A stretch of DNA of 64,000 bases. Source: Buchnera aphidicola (Eriosoma lanigerum). GTDB lineage: Bacteria > Pseudomonadota > Gammaproteobacteria > Enterobacterales > Enterobacteriaceae. Below the pieces are notes generated by a model. That model made no database searches and was not told the DNA's origin. It saw only the letters and a program-made list of their open reading frames with translations. Shown piece by piece: positions 51,571 through 61,389 of this stretch. The position numbers and the translations under genes were made by a program. Every line of letters starts with the position of its first letter. Position 1 is the stretch's first letter. The stretch covers positions 237,080 to 301,079 of the forward strand of contig NZ_OZ060395.1 of NCBI RefSeq assembly GCF_964059125.1, written 5' to 3'.

Positions 51571-53037
51571 TTACAATAATGGGCTTAAAAAATAAAAAAA
51601 TTTTTCTAAAATTCTTCTCCAATATGAACGTACAAACCATGATTGAGGGTCTAATAATTTAGAATGATTTATATATTCATATTGAATAGAAGCTAAATTA
51701 TCTCCGAAATTTTTATCATCAATAACTAAAGTAATTTCAAAATTTAACCATAAGCTTCTCATATCTAAATTAGCAGTACCAATTAAACTCAGTTGTTTGT
51801 CCACTAACATACTTTTACTATGTAATAATCCTTTTTCAAATTGATAAATTTTTACTCCTGATTCTAATAGTTCACTAAAAAAAGCTCTACTAGCCCATTG
51901 TACTAATAATGAATCATTATATTTAGGAACAATAATAATAACTTCTACTCCTCTTTGAGAAGCAGTACAAATAGCATGTAATACATCATCACTAGGTACT
52001 AAATATGGTGTAGTAATAATTAACTGTTTTTGAGCAGAATATATAGCAATTAAAAATGATTGATGAATCATATGTTCAGGAAAACCAGGTCCAGAAGCTA
52101 TAACTTGAATTAAATTATTATTACATTTTTTTTTATATATAGGATAATCATGTACTTTTGGTATAGCTGGTAAAATTTTTTTTCCTGTTTCTAATTCCCA
52201 ATCACAAGAATATACGACACCAATTGTAGTAGCTATCGGTCCTTCAATTCTAGTCATTAAATCTATCCATTGACCAATTCTAGATGATTTTTTAAATAAA
52301 ATTGGATCTACTAAATTCATACTTCCTGTATATGTAATATAATTATCAATTAGTATAATTTTTCGATGTTGTCGTAAATCTATTCTTCGAAAAAATGTTT
52401 TAAATAAATTAATTTTTAAAGCTTCTACAATGTGTATTCCAGCATGTCTCATAATGTGAACCCATTTACTTCTGAAAAATTTTATGCTACCAGCTGAATC
52501 TAACATTAATCTACAGGATATTCCTCTTTTAGCTGATGAAATTAATGCTTTAGCTACTTCATCAGCTAATCCTCCAGGTGTCCAAATATAAAACACCATT
52601 TCAATATTTTTTTTTGCTAAATGAATATCTTTAATTAAAATGTCAATAATATTTTGAGAATTGGTTAATAGTTGTAATTTATTATTAGTAATTCCATATA
52701 GTCCTTGTCTATTTTTACATAATTGAAATAATGGACTGGCTACTTTACTATTTGTATTTTTTAAAATATATTTATAATTTTTTATTTTTTTTATCCATTG
52801 ATTATTTTGATTCCAAATTTTATGAATAAGTTTAATTCTTGTTTGTTCTACATACGGTTCGTCAAATAATAACCATATTAATATTCCTATTAATGGAATA
52901 GTATAAATAATTAGTAACCATATTATAGTTGAATTTCTTGTTTTTTTATTAATAAGAATTTTAATTGTAAGACTAGCGATTAACAGCCAATATCCTAGAA
53001 ACATAAACCAAGAAGTAAAAATATAACTATTCTTCAT
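51571..53037 (-). CDS. cls: Cardiolipin synthase A
   Basis: Condenses two phosphatidylglycerols into cardiolipin at the inner membrane. The 488 residues (E. coli ClsA 486) start with two membrane helices (about 8-28 and 38-58), followed by two phospholipase-D HKD motifs, HRKIILIDNYITYTGSMN and HSKSMLVDKQLSLIGTANLDMRS, and end RRILEKFFYFLSPLL like the E. coli protein. ATG 53037 begins MKNSYIFTSWFMFLGYW. Confidence 0.96.
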   Translation of the reverse strand: MKNSYIFTSWFMFLGYWLLIASLTIKILINKKTRNSTIIWLLIIYTIPLIGILIWLLFDEPYVEQTRIKLIHKIWNQNNQWIKKIKNYKYILKNTNSKVASPLFQLCKNRQGLYGITNNKLQLLTNSQNIIDILIKDIHLAKKNIEMVFYIWTPGGLADEVAKALISSAKRGISCRLMLDSAGSIKFFRSKWVHIMRHAGIHIVEALKINLFKTFFRRIDLRQHRKIILIDNYITYTGSMNLVDPILFKKSSRIGQWIDLMTRIEGPIATTIGVVYSCDWELETGKKILPAIPKVHDYPIYKKKCNNNLIQVIASGPGFPEHMIHQSFLIAIYSAQKQLIITTPYLVPSDDVLHAICTASQRGVEVIIIVPKYNDSLLVQWASRAFFSELLESGVKIYQFEKGLLHSKSMLVDKQLSLIGTANLDMRSLWLNFEITLVIDDKNFGDNLASIQYEYINHSKLLDPQSWFVRSYWRRILEKFFYFLSPLL

Positions 53038-53524
53038 GCATTATATTTCCTATTAACTTTTATTTAAGTATTAATTGTGTTTTAAAATTTATATATATAT
53101 CATTAATTTATGATTATATAAAATAATTAATATGTATTTGTATTATAATACATCAATATGAATAATATTAATTATAATAAAGAATAGAATTATTTCTATA
53201 TTATTAAATACCATATATATATATATATATATAAAATTAAAAATATATTGTTTTATATTATATGTTACTTACATTATGTAAAATATTACATATGATATAG
53301 ATGTTACCTATATAAAATCAGTAAAAGTAACATAGTTAATGTCATAAACATAATAATAATTTATATGTTAAAAATTAATAATATCATTTTTCATTAATTT
53401 TTAATAATTTTATATAAAAGTTATAGATATATATAGTAAAACAATTGATTTTTATATTTAATTTATAAAAATATTGTATATAATATTTTTTTATTTTATA
53501 AAAAGATATAACAATCTTCAATTT
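53038..53524. other. Gene-free spacer yciA-cls
   Basis: About 490 bases with a TA dinucleotide run at 53213-53233. E. coli carries kch, yciI and tonB between cls and yciA; nothing of them can be read. It should include the cls promoter. Confidence 0.5.
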
Positions 53525-53914
53525 TCAACATAGAGTTTTTGGTTTACCATATTCGTTAATAGCTACATAAATAAATATAGCTTTTGTTGCTTGATAGAAA
53601 TGACCTATAGGTTGAGAAGTTACTTTTTTAATCCATATTTCAATATGAATTGTAATAGAACTATTTCCCACTCTAATACATTTTGCATAACAAGCAACAA
53701 TATCTCCAATATTAACTGGTTTAAAAAAAACCATGTCATTCACACTAACAGTTACCACCCTACCTTTTGCGATTTCTTTAGCTAAAATAGCACCACCCAT
53801 GTCCATTTGAGACATAATCCAACCTCCAAAAATATCTCCATGAGCATTTGTATTAGCCGGCATAGCTAATGTTCGTAGTACCATTTCACCTTGAGGAAAT
53901 TGTTTATTTTGCAT
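53525..53914 (-). CDS. yciA: Acyl-CoA thioesterase YciA
   Basis: Hot-dog-fold thioesterase that hydrolyses a range of acyl-CoAs, perhaps tied to membrane lipid turnover. The 129 residues (E. coli 132) show GEMVLRTLAMPANTNAHGDIFGGWIMSQMDMGGAI with the catalytic Asn/Asp region, VTVSVNDMVFFKPVNIGD, and the ends of the family. It is first of the leftward yciA member next to yciB and yciC, and the order yciA-yciB-yciC-trpA is that of E. coli minus ompW. Confidence 0.95.
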   Translation of the reverse strand: MQNKQFPQGEMVLRTLAMPANTNAHGDIFGGWIMSQMDMGGAILAKEIAKGRVVTVSVNDMVFFKPVNIGDIVACYAKCIRVGNSSITIHIEIWIKKVTSQPIGHFYQATKAIFIYVAINEYGKPKTLC

Positions 53915-53971
53915 GTTTATAAACTCATATAAAATAATTATAAAAATATTACAAAATATACTATATTAATA

Positions 53972-54496
53972 TTATTTTTTAATATTTTTTATATATAATA
54001 TATTTAATAAAGTAAATAAAATTATAATTCCAGACAATCCAAACATTTTGAAATAAACCCAAAAATTTTCTGAAAAATGATAAGCTATATATAAATTTAA
54101 AACACTGCATAACAAAAAAAATAATGACCATATTATATTTATTTTCTTCCATTCTTGATTAGATAAAGAATAATATTGACATAAAATTGATTCTAATAAT
54201 GTTTGTTTTTTCATTTTTGGAATTAAAATTAATATTAATGCTAATAAAAAATATAAAATTGTTATTTTCCATTTTATAAATTCAGGATTATGAAAAATAA
54301 TAGTAAAAGAACCAAAAATAAAAATTATTATACAATTGATAATATTAATTATATCTATAGTTTGATATACATAATAATGTATAATACAAACTATTAATGA
54401 AATAATCATTAATACTATTGTAGCTATAAAAATATTAAATATGTGATATGTAATAAAAAATAAAAAAATAGAAAAAATATCTAACAATATTTTCAT
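53972..54496 (-). CDS. yciB: Inner membrane-spanning protein YciB
   Basis: Small polytopic membrane protein (IspZ/YciB family) linked to septation and envelope integrity in enterobacteria. The 174 residues (E. coli 179) contain five hydrophobic segments. Family motifs include FIKWKITILYFLLALILI, LNLYIAYHFSENFWVYFKMFGLSG and the start MKILLDIFSIFLFFITYHI. It follows yciC by 31 bases and is probably co-transcribed. Confidence 0.92.
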   Translation of the reverse strand: MKILLDIFSIFLFFITYHIFNIFIATIVLMIISLIVCIIHYYVYQTIDIINIINCIIIFIFGSFTIIFHNPEFIKWKITILYFLLALILILIPKMKKQTLLESILCQYYSLSNQEWKKINIIWSLFFLLCSVLNLYIAYHFSENFWVYFKMFGLSGIIILFTLLNILYIKNIKK

Positions 54497-54527
54497 ATTT
54501 ATAAAATTTCCAAATTAAAAAGTATTA

Positions 54528-55268
54528 CTATCTAGTTAACATATAAAAACGGTATAAATATACAATAAGAATACTGAATATACAGTTGTTTATGGTATTT
54601 TGTAATAAAAATGAAATAAATTCTGGAAATATATAAAATATAGTAATTAATAACATAGATATCGTTAATTTTCCAAGTATCCATATGATTATAGCAGGTG
54701 CTAATATATATATTTTTTCTTTTGTTAAAAGTATACTACTATACATTGAATCAATAATAGTTTTTCTTTCAATGATTAAAATAATAGGAGATAGGGATAA
54801 TAAAATCAATCCAATGATTCCTGGTAATATAAAAAATATAAATCCTAATTGAATAATTACAGATAATATAAACAATAATGAAAACAAATGTAGAAATATT
54901 GAAAACATTTTTTTTATAGATAATACTATATTAATTCGATTATGATTAGAAATTATTGATATAAATATAATCAATAATCCAATGAAACTAGTATTACTAA
55001 TTAAATAACTAATCGTTTTTAATATCGATATTTTTATTAAAATTATTTTTTGTTCCAATGGAATAATATTAATTAATTCAAATATATTGTTAGTATTGTA
55101 ATGTGTATATAAATTAGAAATTGTATAAATATTTAAAATAATTCCGTAATTTATAATAGTGCTGATTATAGAACTCAAAAAAGCAATTATAATAATAGAA
55201 TTCATTTTTTGTATAATAAAATTATACGTGTCACGGTATAATGAAATTGCCGTGATGAACATAAACAT
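54528..55268 (-). CDS. yciC: UPF0259 membrane protein YciC
   Basis: Polytopic inner-membrane protein of unknown biochemical function. The 246 residues (E. coli 247) hold about six hydrophobic segments. Family resemblance is weaker than for its neighbours: SLYRDTYNFIIQKMNSI at the N-terminus and FFILPGIIGLILLSLSPIILIIERKTIIDSMYSSILLTKEK in the middle. Position between yciB and the trp cluster supports the call. Confidence 0.87.
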   Translation of the reverse strand: MFMFITAISLYRDTYNFIIQKMNSIIIIAFLSSIISTIINYGIILNIYTISNLYTHYNTNNIFELINIIPLEQKIILIKISILKTISYLISNTSFIGLLIIFISIISNHNRINIVLSIKKMFSIFLHLFSLLFILSVIIQLGFIFFILPGIIGLILLSLSPIILIIERKTIIDSMYSSILLTKEKIYILAPAIIIWILGKLTISMLLITIFYIFPEFISFLLQNTINNCIFSILIVYLYRFYMLTR

Positions 55269-55407
55269 TCCTTTTCTTATTATTGTATAGTATATTACAT
55301 GTAATATAACATATACATGAAAAAATTATAAAATTAGCATATACATATTTATATATATATGATGTTATTTTAATTATTAGTATATTTAATTATATAATAA
55401 AATTATT

Positions 55408-56229
55408 TTAGTATAAATATACATTTTTAGTTGATTCTTTTAGTAAAAATATAAAGTTTTTTAATTGATTGAACATTTTTTTCAGATTTAAATAGTAATT
55501 TTCTATTATTTTTATAATAGCTGAACCACAAATAATTCCTTCTACTCCTGAATGAAGAATATTTTTTATTTGAGTAGGTGAATTAATCCCAAAACCTTGT
55601 AACAATGGTAGAGATATAATTTTTTTACATTTTTGAACTAATTTATTTAATATTATATTCGAATGATTATGAATTCCAGTGACTCCTGAACGAGATAATA
55701 AATAAACGTAACTTGTATCATGCATTCCTAATTTTTTAAGATATATGTCGTCAGCGTTTGGAGGACACATAAAAATAGGACTAACATTATATGTTTCTGA
55801 TCCCTGTAAAAAATTACTATATTCTTGAATAGGAACATCTGGAAACAATACTGAATCAATTTCTATATTTTTACATAATTTATAAAATTGATTTATACCC
55901 ATTTGATATGCTAAATTAGCATAAAGTAATAATCCAATTGGTATATTTGAATATTTTGTTCTAATGATATGTAACATTTCAAAACATTTATTTATTGTAA
56001 TTCCGTTTTTAAAAGCTCGTAAATTAGCATTTTGTATAATAGGTCCATCTGCCATAGGGTCTGAAAATGGAATTCCTAATTCTAAAGCATCAGCACCATT
56101 TTCTATTAATATATCTACAATTTTTAATGAAATTTCAATTGTTGGATCACCTAATATAATAAATGGAACAAAACATCCTTCTTTGCGTAAATATAAATTA
56201 TGAAACAATTGTTGATAACGTGTTTTCAT
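55408..56229 (-). CDS. trpA: Tryptophan synthase alpha chain
   Basis: Cleaves indole-3-glycerol phosphate and passes indole through a tunnel to TrpB. The 273 residues (E. coli 268) keep the catalytic Glu in [10 protein letters not shown], the Asp in [19 protein letters not shown] and [12 protein letters not shown] 56229 gives [12 protein letters not shown]. The trpB frame runs 32 bases into it; a TAA in a neighbouring frame overlaps the ATG as TAATG, the arrangement found in E. coli. Last gene of trpDCBA. Confidence 0.97.
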   Translation of the reverse strand: MKTRYQQLFHNLYLRKEGCFVPFIILGDPTIEISLKIVDILIENGADALELGIPFSDPMADGPIIQNANLRAFKNGITINKCFEMLHIIRTKYSNIPIGLLLYANLAYQMGINQFYKLCKNIEIDSVLFPDVPIQEYSNFLQGSETYNVSPIFMCPPNADDIYLKKLGMHDTSYVYLLSRSGVTGIHNHSNIILNKLVQKCKKIISLPLLQGFGINSPTQIKNILHSGVEGIICGSAIIKIIENYYLNLKKMFNQLKNFIFLLKESTKNVYLY

Positions 56230-57424
56230 TATCTTTTTCCTGTCTTTTGTTTTTTAAAATATTTGATACTGTAAATATATCTTTATCACCTCTTCCAGAT
56301 AAATTAACTACTAATATTTGTTCTTTATTATGATCTTTGTGCATTATTTTTAATGCATACGCTAATGCATGTGATGATTCTAATGCTGGTATTATACCTT
56401 CTTTTTTACATAAAAGTTGAAAACTATCTAATGCTTCAGTATCATTAACTGTTACATAAGTAACTTGTTTTGTGTCTTGTAACCATGCATGTTCAGGACC
56501 TACTGATGGAAAATCTAAACCAGCTGAAATTGACCAAGATTCATTAATTTGTCCTTCTATATTTTGTAAAATTTTTGATTTCATTCCAAAGTAAATACCA
56601 GTACTTCCAGCACACAAAGTAGCTCCGTGTTTATTGCTGTTGATACCATTTCCTCCAGGTTCTACTCCTATTAATTTAACTGATTTATCATTAAAAAAAT
56701 TTGAAAATATTCCAATTGCATTTGATCCACCTCCAACACAAGCTAGTATTATATCCGGTAATTTTCCTTCTTGTTCTAAAATTTGTTTTTTTGTTTCTAT
56801 TCCAATAATTTTTTGAAATTCTTTAACCATAGTTGGGTAAGGATGCGGGCCTGCAGCAGTACCTAACATATAATATGCAGAATTATAATTTTTAGACCAA
56901 TCTCTTAATGCTTCATTACAAGCATCTTTGAGACTACGAGATCCATTATTCACTGAAATTACTTGTGCACCTAATAATTTCATTCTAAAAACATTTGGTT
57001 CTTGTCTAATGATATCTTTTTCTCCCATGTAGATACGACATTTTAAACCTAACAAAGCACAAGCAATAGCTGTTGCTACTCCATGTTGTCCAGCTCCTGT
57101 TTCTGCTATAATTTCTTTTTTATTCATTTTTACAGCTAATAATGCTTGTCCAAGTACTTGATTAGTTTTATGAGCTCCACCATGTAGTAAATCTTCACGT
57201 TTCAAATAGATTTTTGTTTTAGTTCCTTTAGTTAAATTATTACATAATGTTAATGGTGTTGGTCTACCTGCATAATTATTTAATAAATTTGATAATGATT
57301 TATTAAATTTAGTATCCTTTGATGCATTAAGAAATGCTTTTTCTAATTTAATCAAAGGAGGAATTAGTATTTGAGGTACATACATACCACCAAATTTTCC
57401 AAAATACGGATTCAGTAAAATCAC
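56198..57424 (-). CDS. trpB: Tryptophan synthase beta chain (GTG start, extended C-terminus)
   Basis: PLP enzyme that joins indole and serine. The start is GTG 57424 ([21 protein letters not shown]. coli [21 protein letters not shown]). The 408 residues (E. coli 397) have the PLP Lys in [21 protein letters not shown], and the phosphate loop GGGSNAIG. The family end [13 protein letters not shown] is followed by about 16 extra residues read through a shifted frame past a run of A, overlapping trpA by 32 bases. The added tail is probably tolerated. Confidence 0.96.
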   Translation of the reverse strand: MILLNPYFGKFGGMYVPQILIPPLIKLEKAFLNASKDTKFNKSLSNLLNNYAGRPTPLTLCNNLTKGTKTKIYLKREDLLHGGAHKTNQVLGQALLAVKMNKKEIIAETGAGQHGVATAIACALLGLKCRIYMGEKDIIRQEPNVFRMKLLGAQVISVNNGSRSLKDACNEALRDWSKNYNSAYYMLGTAAGPHPYPTMVKEFQKIIGIETKKQILEQEGKLPDIILACVGGGSNAIGIFSNFFNDKSVKLIGVEPGGNGINSNKHGATLCAGSTGIYFGMKSKILQNIEGQINESWSISAGLDFPSVGPEHAWLQDTKQVTYVTVNDTEALDSFQLLCKKEGIIPALESSHALAYALKIMHKDHNKEQILVVNLSGRGDKDIFTVSNILKNKRQEKDNENTLSTIVS

Positions 57425-57444
57425 AATAAATACCTATAATAAGA

Positions 57445-58833
57445 TTAATATAATTTATATTTAAATAAATGAAAATGACGAAGTATTTTAAAGATAATTT
57501 TTATTTTTTCTTTATCTTTAATCCCAGGTGATATTTCAACACCAGAATTAAAATCTAATCCAATACATCCTATAGTAGAAGCATTAAAACAATTATTTAT
57601 ATTTAAACCACCAGCTAAGAATACATTAGTTAAATTGTGATTATTAAGAACAGACCAATTAAACGTTTTTCCAGTTCCACCTCCATTTTTATTGTCTAGA
57701 ATATAATTGTTTACATTATTCCAATTTAATAGTGGAACATTGTTATCAATAGATATAGCTTTCCAAATTTGAGTAGATTTAGGAATAATTTTAAACAAAT
57801 TATTAATATAGTCTTGATTTTCTTTTCCGTGTAATTGAATACCATACAAATTTAAATTATTTATGATTTTATTAATAAAAAAAATTGATTCATTACAAAA
57901 TACACCTATATATTTCATTGGTACTTCTTTAATCATTGAGTAAGCATGTTTTTCATCTATATTTCTTATAGATTTTTTACAGAAAATCAAACCTCCATAA
58001 ATAGCACCAGAATTAGAAACAACTTTGGCATCTTCTATTCGAGTTAATCCACATATTTTATTTTTTCCCATTATCAAACAACGAATAGATTCATCTAAAT
58101 TTGTAGATTGCATTAATGAAGATCCAATTAAAAATCCATCTACTAAAGGACTTAATTCTCTTATTTGATTATAATTAGATATACCAGATTCAGAAATAAT
58201 AATTGTATTTTTAGGAATTTTAATAGCTAATATTTTAGTTTGATTAATATTAATCGTAAGATCATGTAAATTACGATTATTAATTCCAATAACTTTAGCT
58301 TTTAATGCAATAGCTCTATTTAATTCAGTTAAATTATGGACTTCGGTAAGTATTCCCATATGCATGGTTTGTGCAATGTTTGATAATTTTTTATATTGAT
58401 AATCATTAAGTACTGATAACATAAGTAAAATTGCATCAGCTTGATAATAACGTGCTAAATAAATTTGATATTCGTCAATAAAAAAATCTTTACATAATAT
58501 AGGTTGATGTGTAATAGATCTACATTGAGATAAATATTCAAATTTACCATGAAAATAATCTTCATCTGTCAAAATTGAAATTACTGAAGCGTATTTTTTA
58601 TATATTCTTGTTATTTTTTCAATATTAAAGTGTTTATTAATTAACCCCAATGATGGAGAATGTTTTTTGCATTCTAAAATAAATGAAGGATGTATGCTAG
58701 TTAATGCTGTATGAAAATTTTTTTTTGTTAATTTTATTTGGTTTTTAAATGTATGCAATGGAAATTGTTTTTTTTTTTTGTTTAACCATATTATTTTTTT
58801 AAATAAAATTTCTTGTAACACAGTTTTTTGCAT
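57445..58833 (-). CDS. trpC: Bifunctional indole-3-glycerol phosphate synthase / PRA isomerase
   Basis: Fused TrpC-TrpF enzyme for two consecutive steps of tryptophan synthesis, as in enterobacteria. The 462 residues (E. coli 453) divide into IGPS (about 1-255: FILECKKHSPS, SILTDEDYFHGKFEYL, ILCKDFFIDEYQIYLARYY, ISESGISNYNQ) and PRAI (about 256-455: KICGLTRIEDAK with the catalytic Cys, YIGVFCN, and CIGLDFNSGVEISPGIKD with the Asp). The frame starts at ATG 58833, overlapping the end of trpD by 35 bases, and ends 20 bases before trpB. Confidence 0.97.
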   Translation of the reverse strand: MQKTVLQEILFKKIIWLNKKKKQFPLHTFKNQIKLTKKNFHTALTSIHPSFILECKKHSPSLGLINKHFNIEKITRIYKKYASVISILTDEDYFHGKFEYLSQCRSITHQPILCKDFFIDEYQIYLARYYQADAILLMLSVLNDYQYKKLSNIAQTMHMGILTEVHNLTELNRAIALKAKVIGINNRNLHDLTININQTKILAIKIPKNTIIISESGISNYNQIRELSPLVDGFLIGSSLMQSTNLDESIRCLIMGKNKICGLTRIEDAKVVSNSGAIYGGLIFCKKSIRNIDEKHAYSMIKEVPMKYIGVFCNESIFFINKIINNLNLYGIQLHGKENQDYINNLFKIIPKSTQIWKAISIDNNVPLLNWNNVNNYILDNKNGGGTGKTFNWSVLNNHNLTNVFLAGGLNINNCFNASTIGCIGLDFNSGVEISPGIKDKEKIKIIFKILRHFHLFKYKLY

Positions 58834-59836
58834 AATTATCCTTTTCAGCCATATTTTTTATATATTTATAAATTTTTCCACTTTTAATTATTGACAATGC
58901 ACGTTCAGTATTTTCTTTTAAGTTTTCGTATCCAAATATTTTAAATAATATAGCAACATTAATTGCTATAGTTTGCATATGAATAATATTACCAGATCCT
59001 TGTAATAGATTTAGCATATTTTCTGAACTGTTTTCAAAAGAAATATCATTGATATTAATATTTTTTTTAATATAATCAATTCCAAAATCTTTTGCTGTTA
59101 ATTGGTAAGATTGTATTTTATTGTTTTTAACTTCTATTAAATTAGTAACACCGTCTATAGTTATTTCATCAGTACCATTACTATGTAACACTATTGCTCG
59201 TTTATAATTTAATATTTGTAATGTTTGAGCCATAGGTAACAATAATTGTTGTTTGTAAACACCTATAACAATTAAATCTGGTTTGGATGGATTTAATAAA
59301 GGACCTATAATATTAAATAGTGTTGTTGTAGCTAGTGTTTTACGAACTAAAGTGGCATATTTAAATCCGATATGATATTCGGTAGCTAATAAAAAACAAA
59401 TGTTATATTTATTTAACATATTTTGTGATTGTATATATGATTGATTAATGTCAATTCCAAAATATTTTAAAAAGTCTGCTGATCCTGATTTACTAGAAAT
59501 ATTACTATTACAATGTTTAATAATTTTGCACCCATCTATTGCTGCTACAATAGCACTAATAGTAGAAATATTTATTGTATTTTTACCATCTCCACCAGTT
59601 CCAACAATATCAGCAAATATATAATTAGGTTTAGGAAACTTTTCACATTTATCTAAGAATGCTTTTACAGCACCTACCATTTCTAAAGGGGTAAAATTTC
59701 TAATTTTAATAGCTGTTAAAATAGCACTTAATTGTATATCGTTTATGTTACCTTCAATAAAATTAATAAATAAAAGATAACTTTCTAGTTCGGTTAATGG
59801 AATTAATTGATATAGTTTTTTTAATATTTTATTCAT
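58799..59836 (-). CDS. trpD: Anthranilate phosphoribosyltransferase with altered substrate-binding motifs
   Basis: Adds phosphoribose from PRPP to anthranilate. The 345 residues represent TrpD alone, without the TrpG domain fused to it in E. coli. The PRPP loop DIVGTGGDGKNTINIST is intact. However, the family motif KHGNR reads KHCNS (Cys109, Ser111), and the Arg of E. coli LKTRTLFN, whose archaeal equivalent binds the anthranilate carboxylate, is Thr171 (LATTTLFN). The frame is otherwise open and collinear. The C-terminus runs about 12 residues past the usual end into trpC. First chromosomal gene of the trp cluster; trpE and trpG, typically on a plasmid in Buchnera, are not in the window. Confidence 0.93.
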   Translation of the reverse strand: MNKILKKLYQLIPLTELESYLLFINFIEGNINDIQLSAILTAIKIRNFTPLEMVGAVKAFLDKCEKFPKPNYIFADIVGTGGDGKNTINISTISAIVAAIDGCKIIKHCNSNISSKSGSADFLKYFGIDINQSYIQSQNMLNKYNICFLLATEYHIGFKYATLVRKTLATTTLFNIIGPLLNPSKPDLIVIGVYKQQLLLPMAQTLQILNYKRAIVLHSNGTDEITIDGVTNLIEVKNNKIQSYQLTAKDFGIDYIKKNININDISFENSSENMLNLLQGSGNIIHMQTIAINVAILFKIFGYENLKENTERALSIIKSGKIYKYIKNMAEKDNYAKNCVTRNFI

Positions 59837-60325
59837 ATATTTTTCATATAGTTGTTACAAATAATAAATTACATATAAAAATATGTATTTAAAGTAAATT
59901 TATATTATATTTCATACTAGATCTATATAATATAATTATTTTTATTATCTTTACATGAATTATTTTAATTTTAATTAATATTTTATATTTTATATTATAT
60001 ATAATTTTTTTTATAAAAAAAATAAATATTTAAAATTTATAATTTAATTATGACAAGTATTCATATACTCATGATATTTATTTATAATTATAATAATTTT
60101 TTTTTATTATTATTTATTTCAAGATATATAAACAATTAAATTTATAAAAAAAATTAATATGTTAATTAATAGGTTATTTAATAATCTAACTATATTTAAT
60201 ACTAATTGTTATATATTATAACTATTTTTAATATTAGTTATATTAAATATATGTATTTATTTTAAAAATATTTATATTTTAGTATTAAATTTATTTAAGT
60301 ATTTTATATTATAATTGGAGATATG
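59837..60325. promoter_or_regulatory. Divergent intergenic region trpD / EamA transporter
   Basis: About 490 bases that should carry the promoter of trpDCBA and that of the rightward transporter gene. I see no Trp repressor operator, no leader peptide with tandem Trp codons and no attenuator hairpin, so the trp cluster appears unregulated at this end. Confidence 0.4.
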
Positions 60326-61234
60326 ATGGTTAACAGATTACTAATTTTTATTTTATTTACAGTTGTATCCGTAACTTGGGGAAGTACTTGGATTGCTATG
60401 AAGTTAGCATTGCTAACTATTCCTCCTTTATTTGCTACTGCAGCAAGATTTTTAATTACAGCTCCAATATTAATGGTAATAGCTATATGTACAAGGAAAC
60501 CTTTATTGTTTCCCCCTAAAAAAAAAATGTTTCAATTTATCATTTTTCTATTTTATTTTTTATTACCATTTACTTTAATGTTGTATGGGGGTACCTATGT
60601 TAGTTCATCATTAGCTTCAATGATTTTTGCAACTATGCCTGTACTAATATTAATGTTTTCAATATTGATTATGAAAGAACCAATTTGTACATTAAAAATA
60701 ATTGGATTAGTAATATCATTAACTTCATTATTAATAATTTTAGTAAAAGAACTTAATATAAATTCAATTAATCAAGTGAAAGGGACTATAGCATTGTTGT
60801 TAGCAGTTACAAGTCATGCAATTGTTTATGCTAAGTCAAAAAAAGAATTTTCTAGTTTATCAGTATTTACTTTAAATACGTTACCATCATTGTTTTCTGG
60901 AATTATATTATTAATTATTTCAATTATATTTGAACAACCAAATATATTAAACTTTTCTATAAAATCTATTGTGGCTATATTATATTTAGGAATTGTTTCT
61001 GGAGTATTTGGAATATTGTCATATTTTTATCTTCAAACTAAAGTTAGTTTATTACAAGCATCTATGATTTTTCTTATTTTCCCTTTCATTTCTCTTTTTC
61101 TAGAAAATCAAATTTTTGGATATATAATTTCTATTTATATGCTATTTATGTCTTTTCCTTTAATATTTGGTATATTAATAACATTATTACCTTGTGATTA
61201 CTTGAAAATAATACGATTTAATAATGATAAATAA
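60326..61234 (+). CDS. EamA/DMT-superfamily transporter
   Basis: Inner-membrane permease of the drug/metabolite transporter superfamily with ten predicted helices in two EamA repeats. I start at ATG 60326, five bases after GGAG (60317-60320); the ATG three bases earlier is too close. 302 residues. Repeat 1 has VTWGSTWIAMKLALLTIPPLFATAARFLI and SSSLASMIFATMPVLILMFSILIMKEP. Repeat 2 has GTIALLLAVTSHAIVYAK and LGIVSGVFGILSYFYLQTKVSLLQASMIFLIFPFISLFLENQIFG. The substrate is unknown; relatives export amino acids or metabolites. Buchnera has few transporters, and this one adjoins the trp genes, so amino-acid exchange is a tempting but unproved role. Confidence 0.85.
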   Translation: MVNRLLIFILFTVVSVTWGSTWIAMKLALLTIPPLFATAARFLITAPILMVIAICTRKPLLFPPKKKMFQFIIFLFYFLLPFTLMLYGGTYVSSSLASMIFATMPVLILMFSILIMKEPICTLKIIGLVISLTSLLIILVKELNINSINQVKGTIALLLAVTSHAIVYAKSKKEFSSLSVFTLNTLPSLFSGIILLIISIIFEQPNILNFSIKSIVAILYLGIVSGVFGILSYFYLQTKVSLLQASMIFLIFPFISLFLENQIFGYIISIYMLFMSFPLIFGILITLLPCDYLKIIRFNNDK

Positions 61235-61389
61235 TAAATATTATTTAATAGAATTTATATGTACATTAAATATAATAATTTATTGCAACAATATAATATA
61301 AATTTAATTAAATATTTTTTGACTATGAATTAATTTTTAATAATTATAATTATATATTATATATGATATAAAATTTCAGATTATTTTCC

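Noticed and set aside
53213..53233. Long TA dinucleotide run, possible origin or structural element
   Set aside because: Similar TA runs occur throughout the spacers, and there are no DnaA boxes or iterons around it; it is compositional noise.
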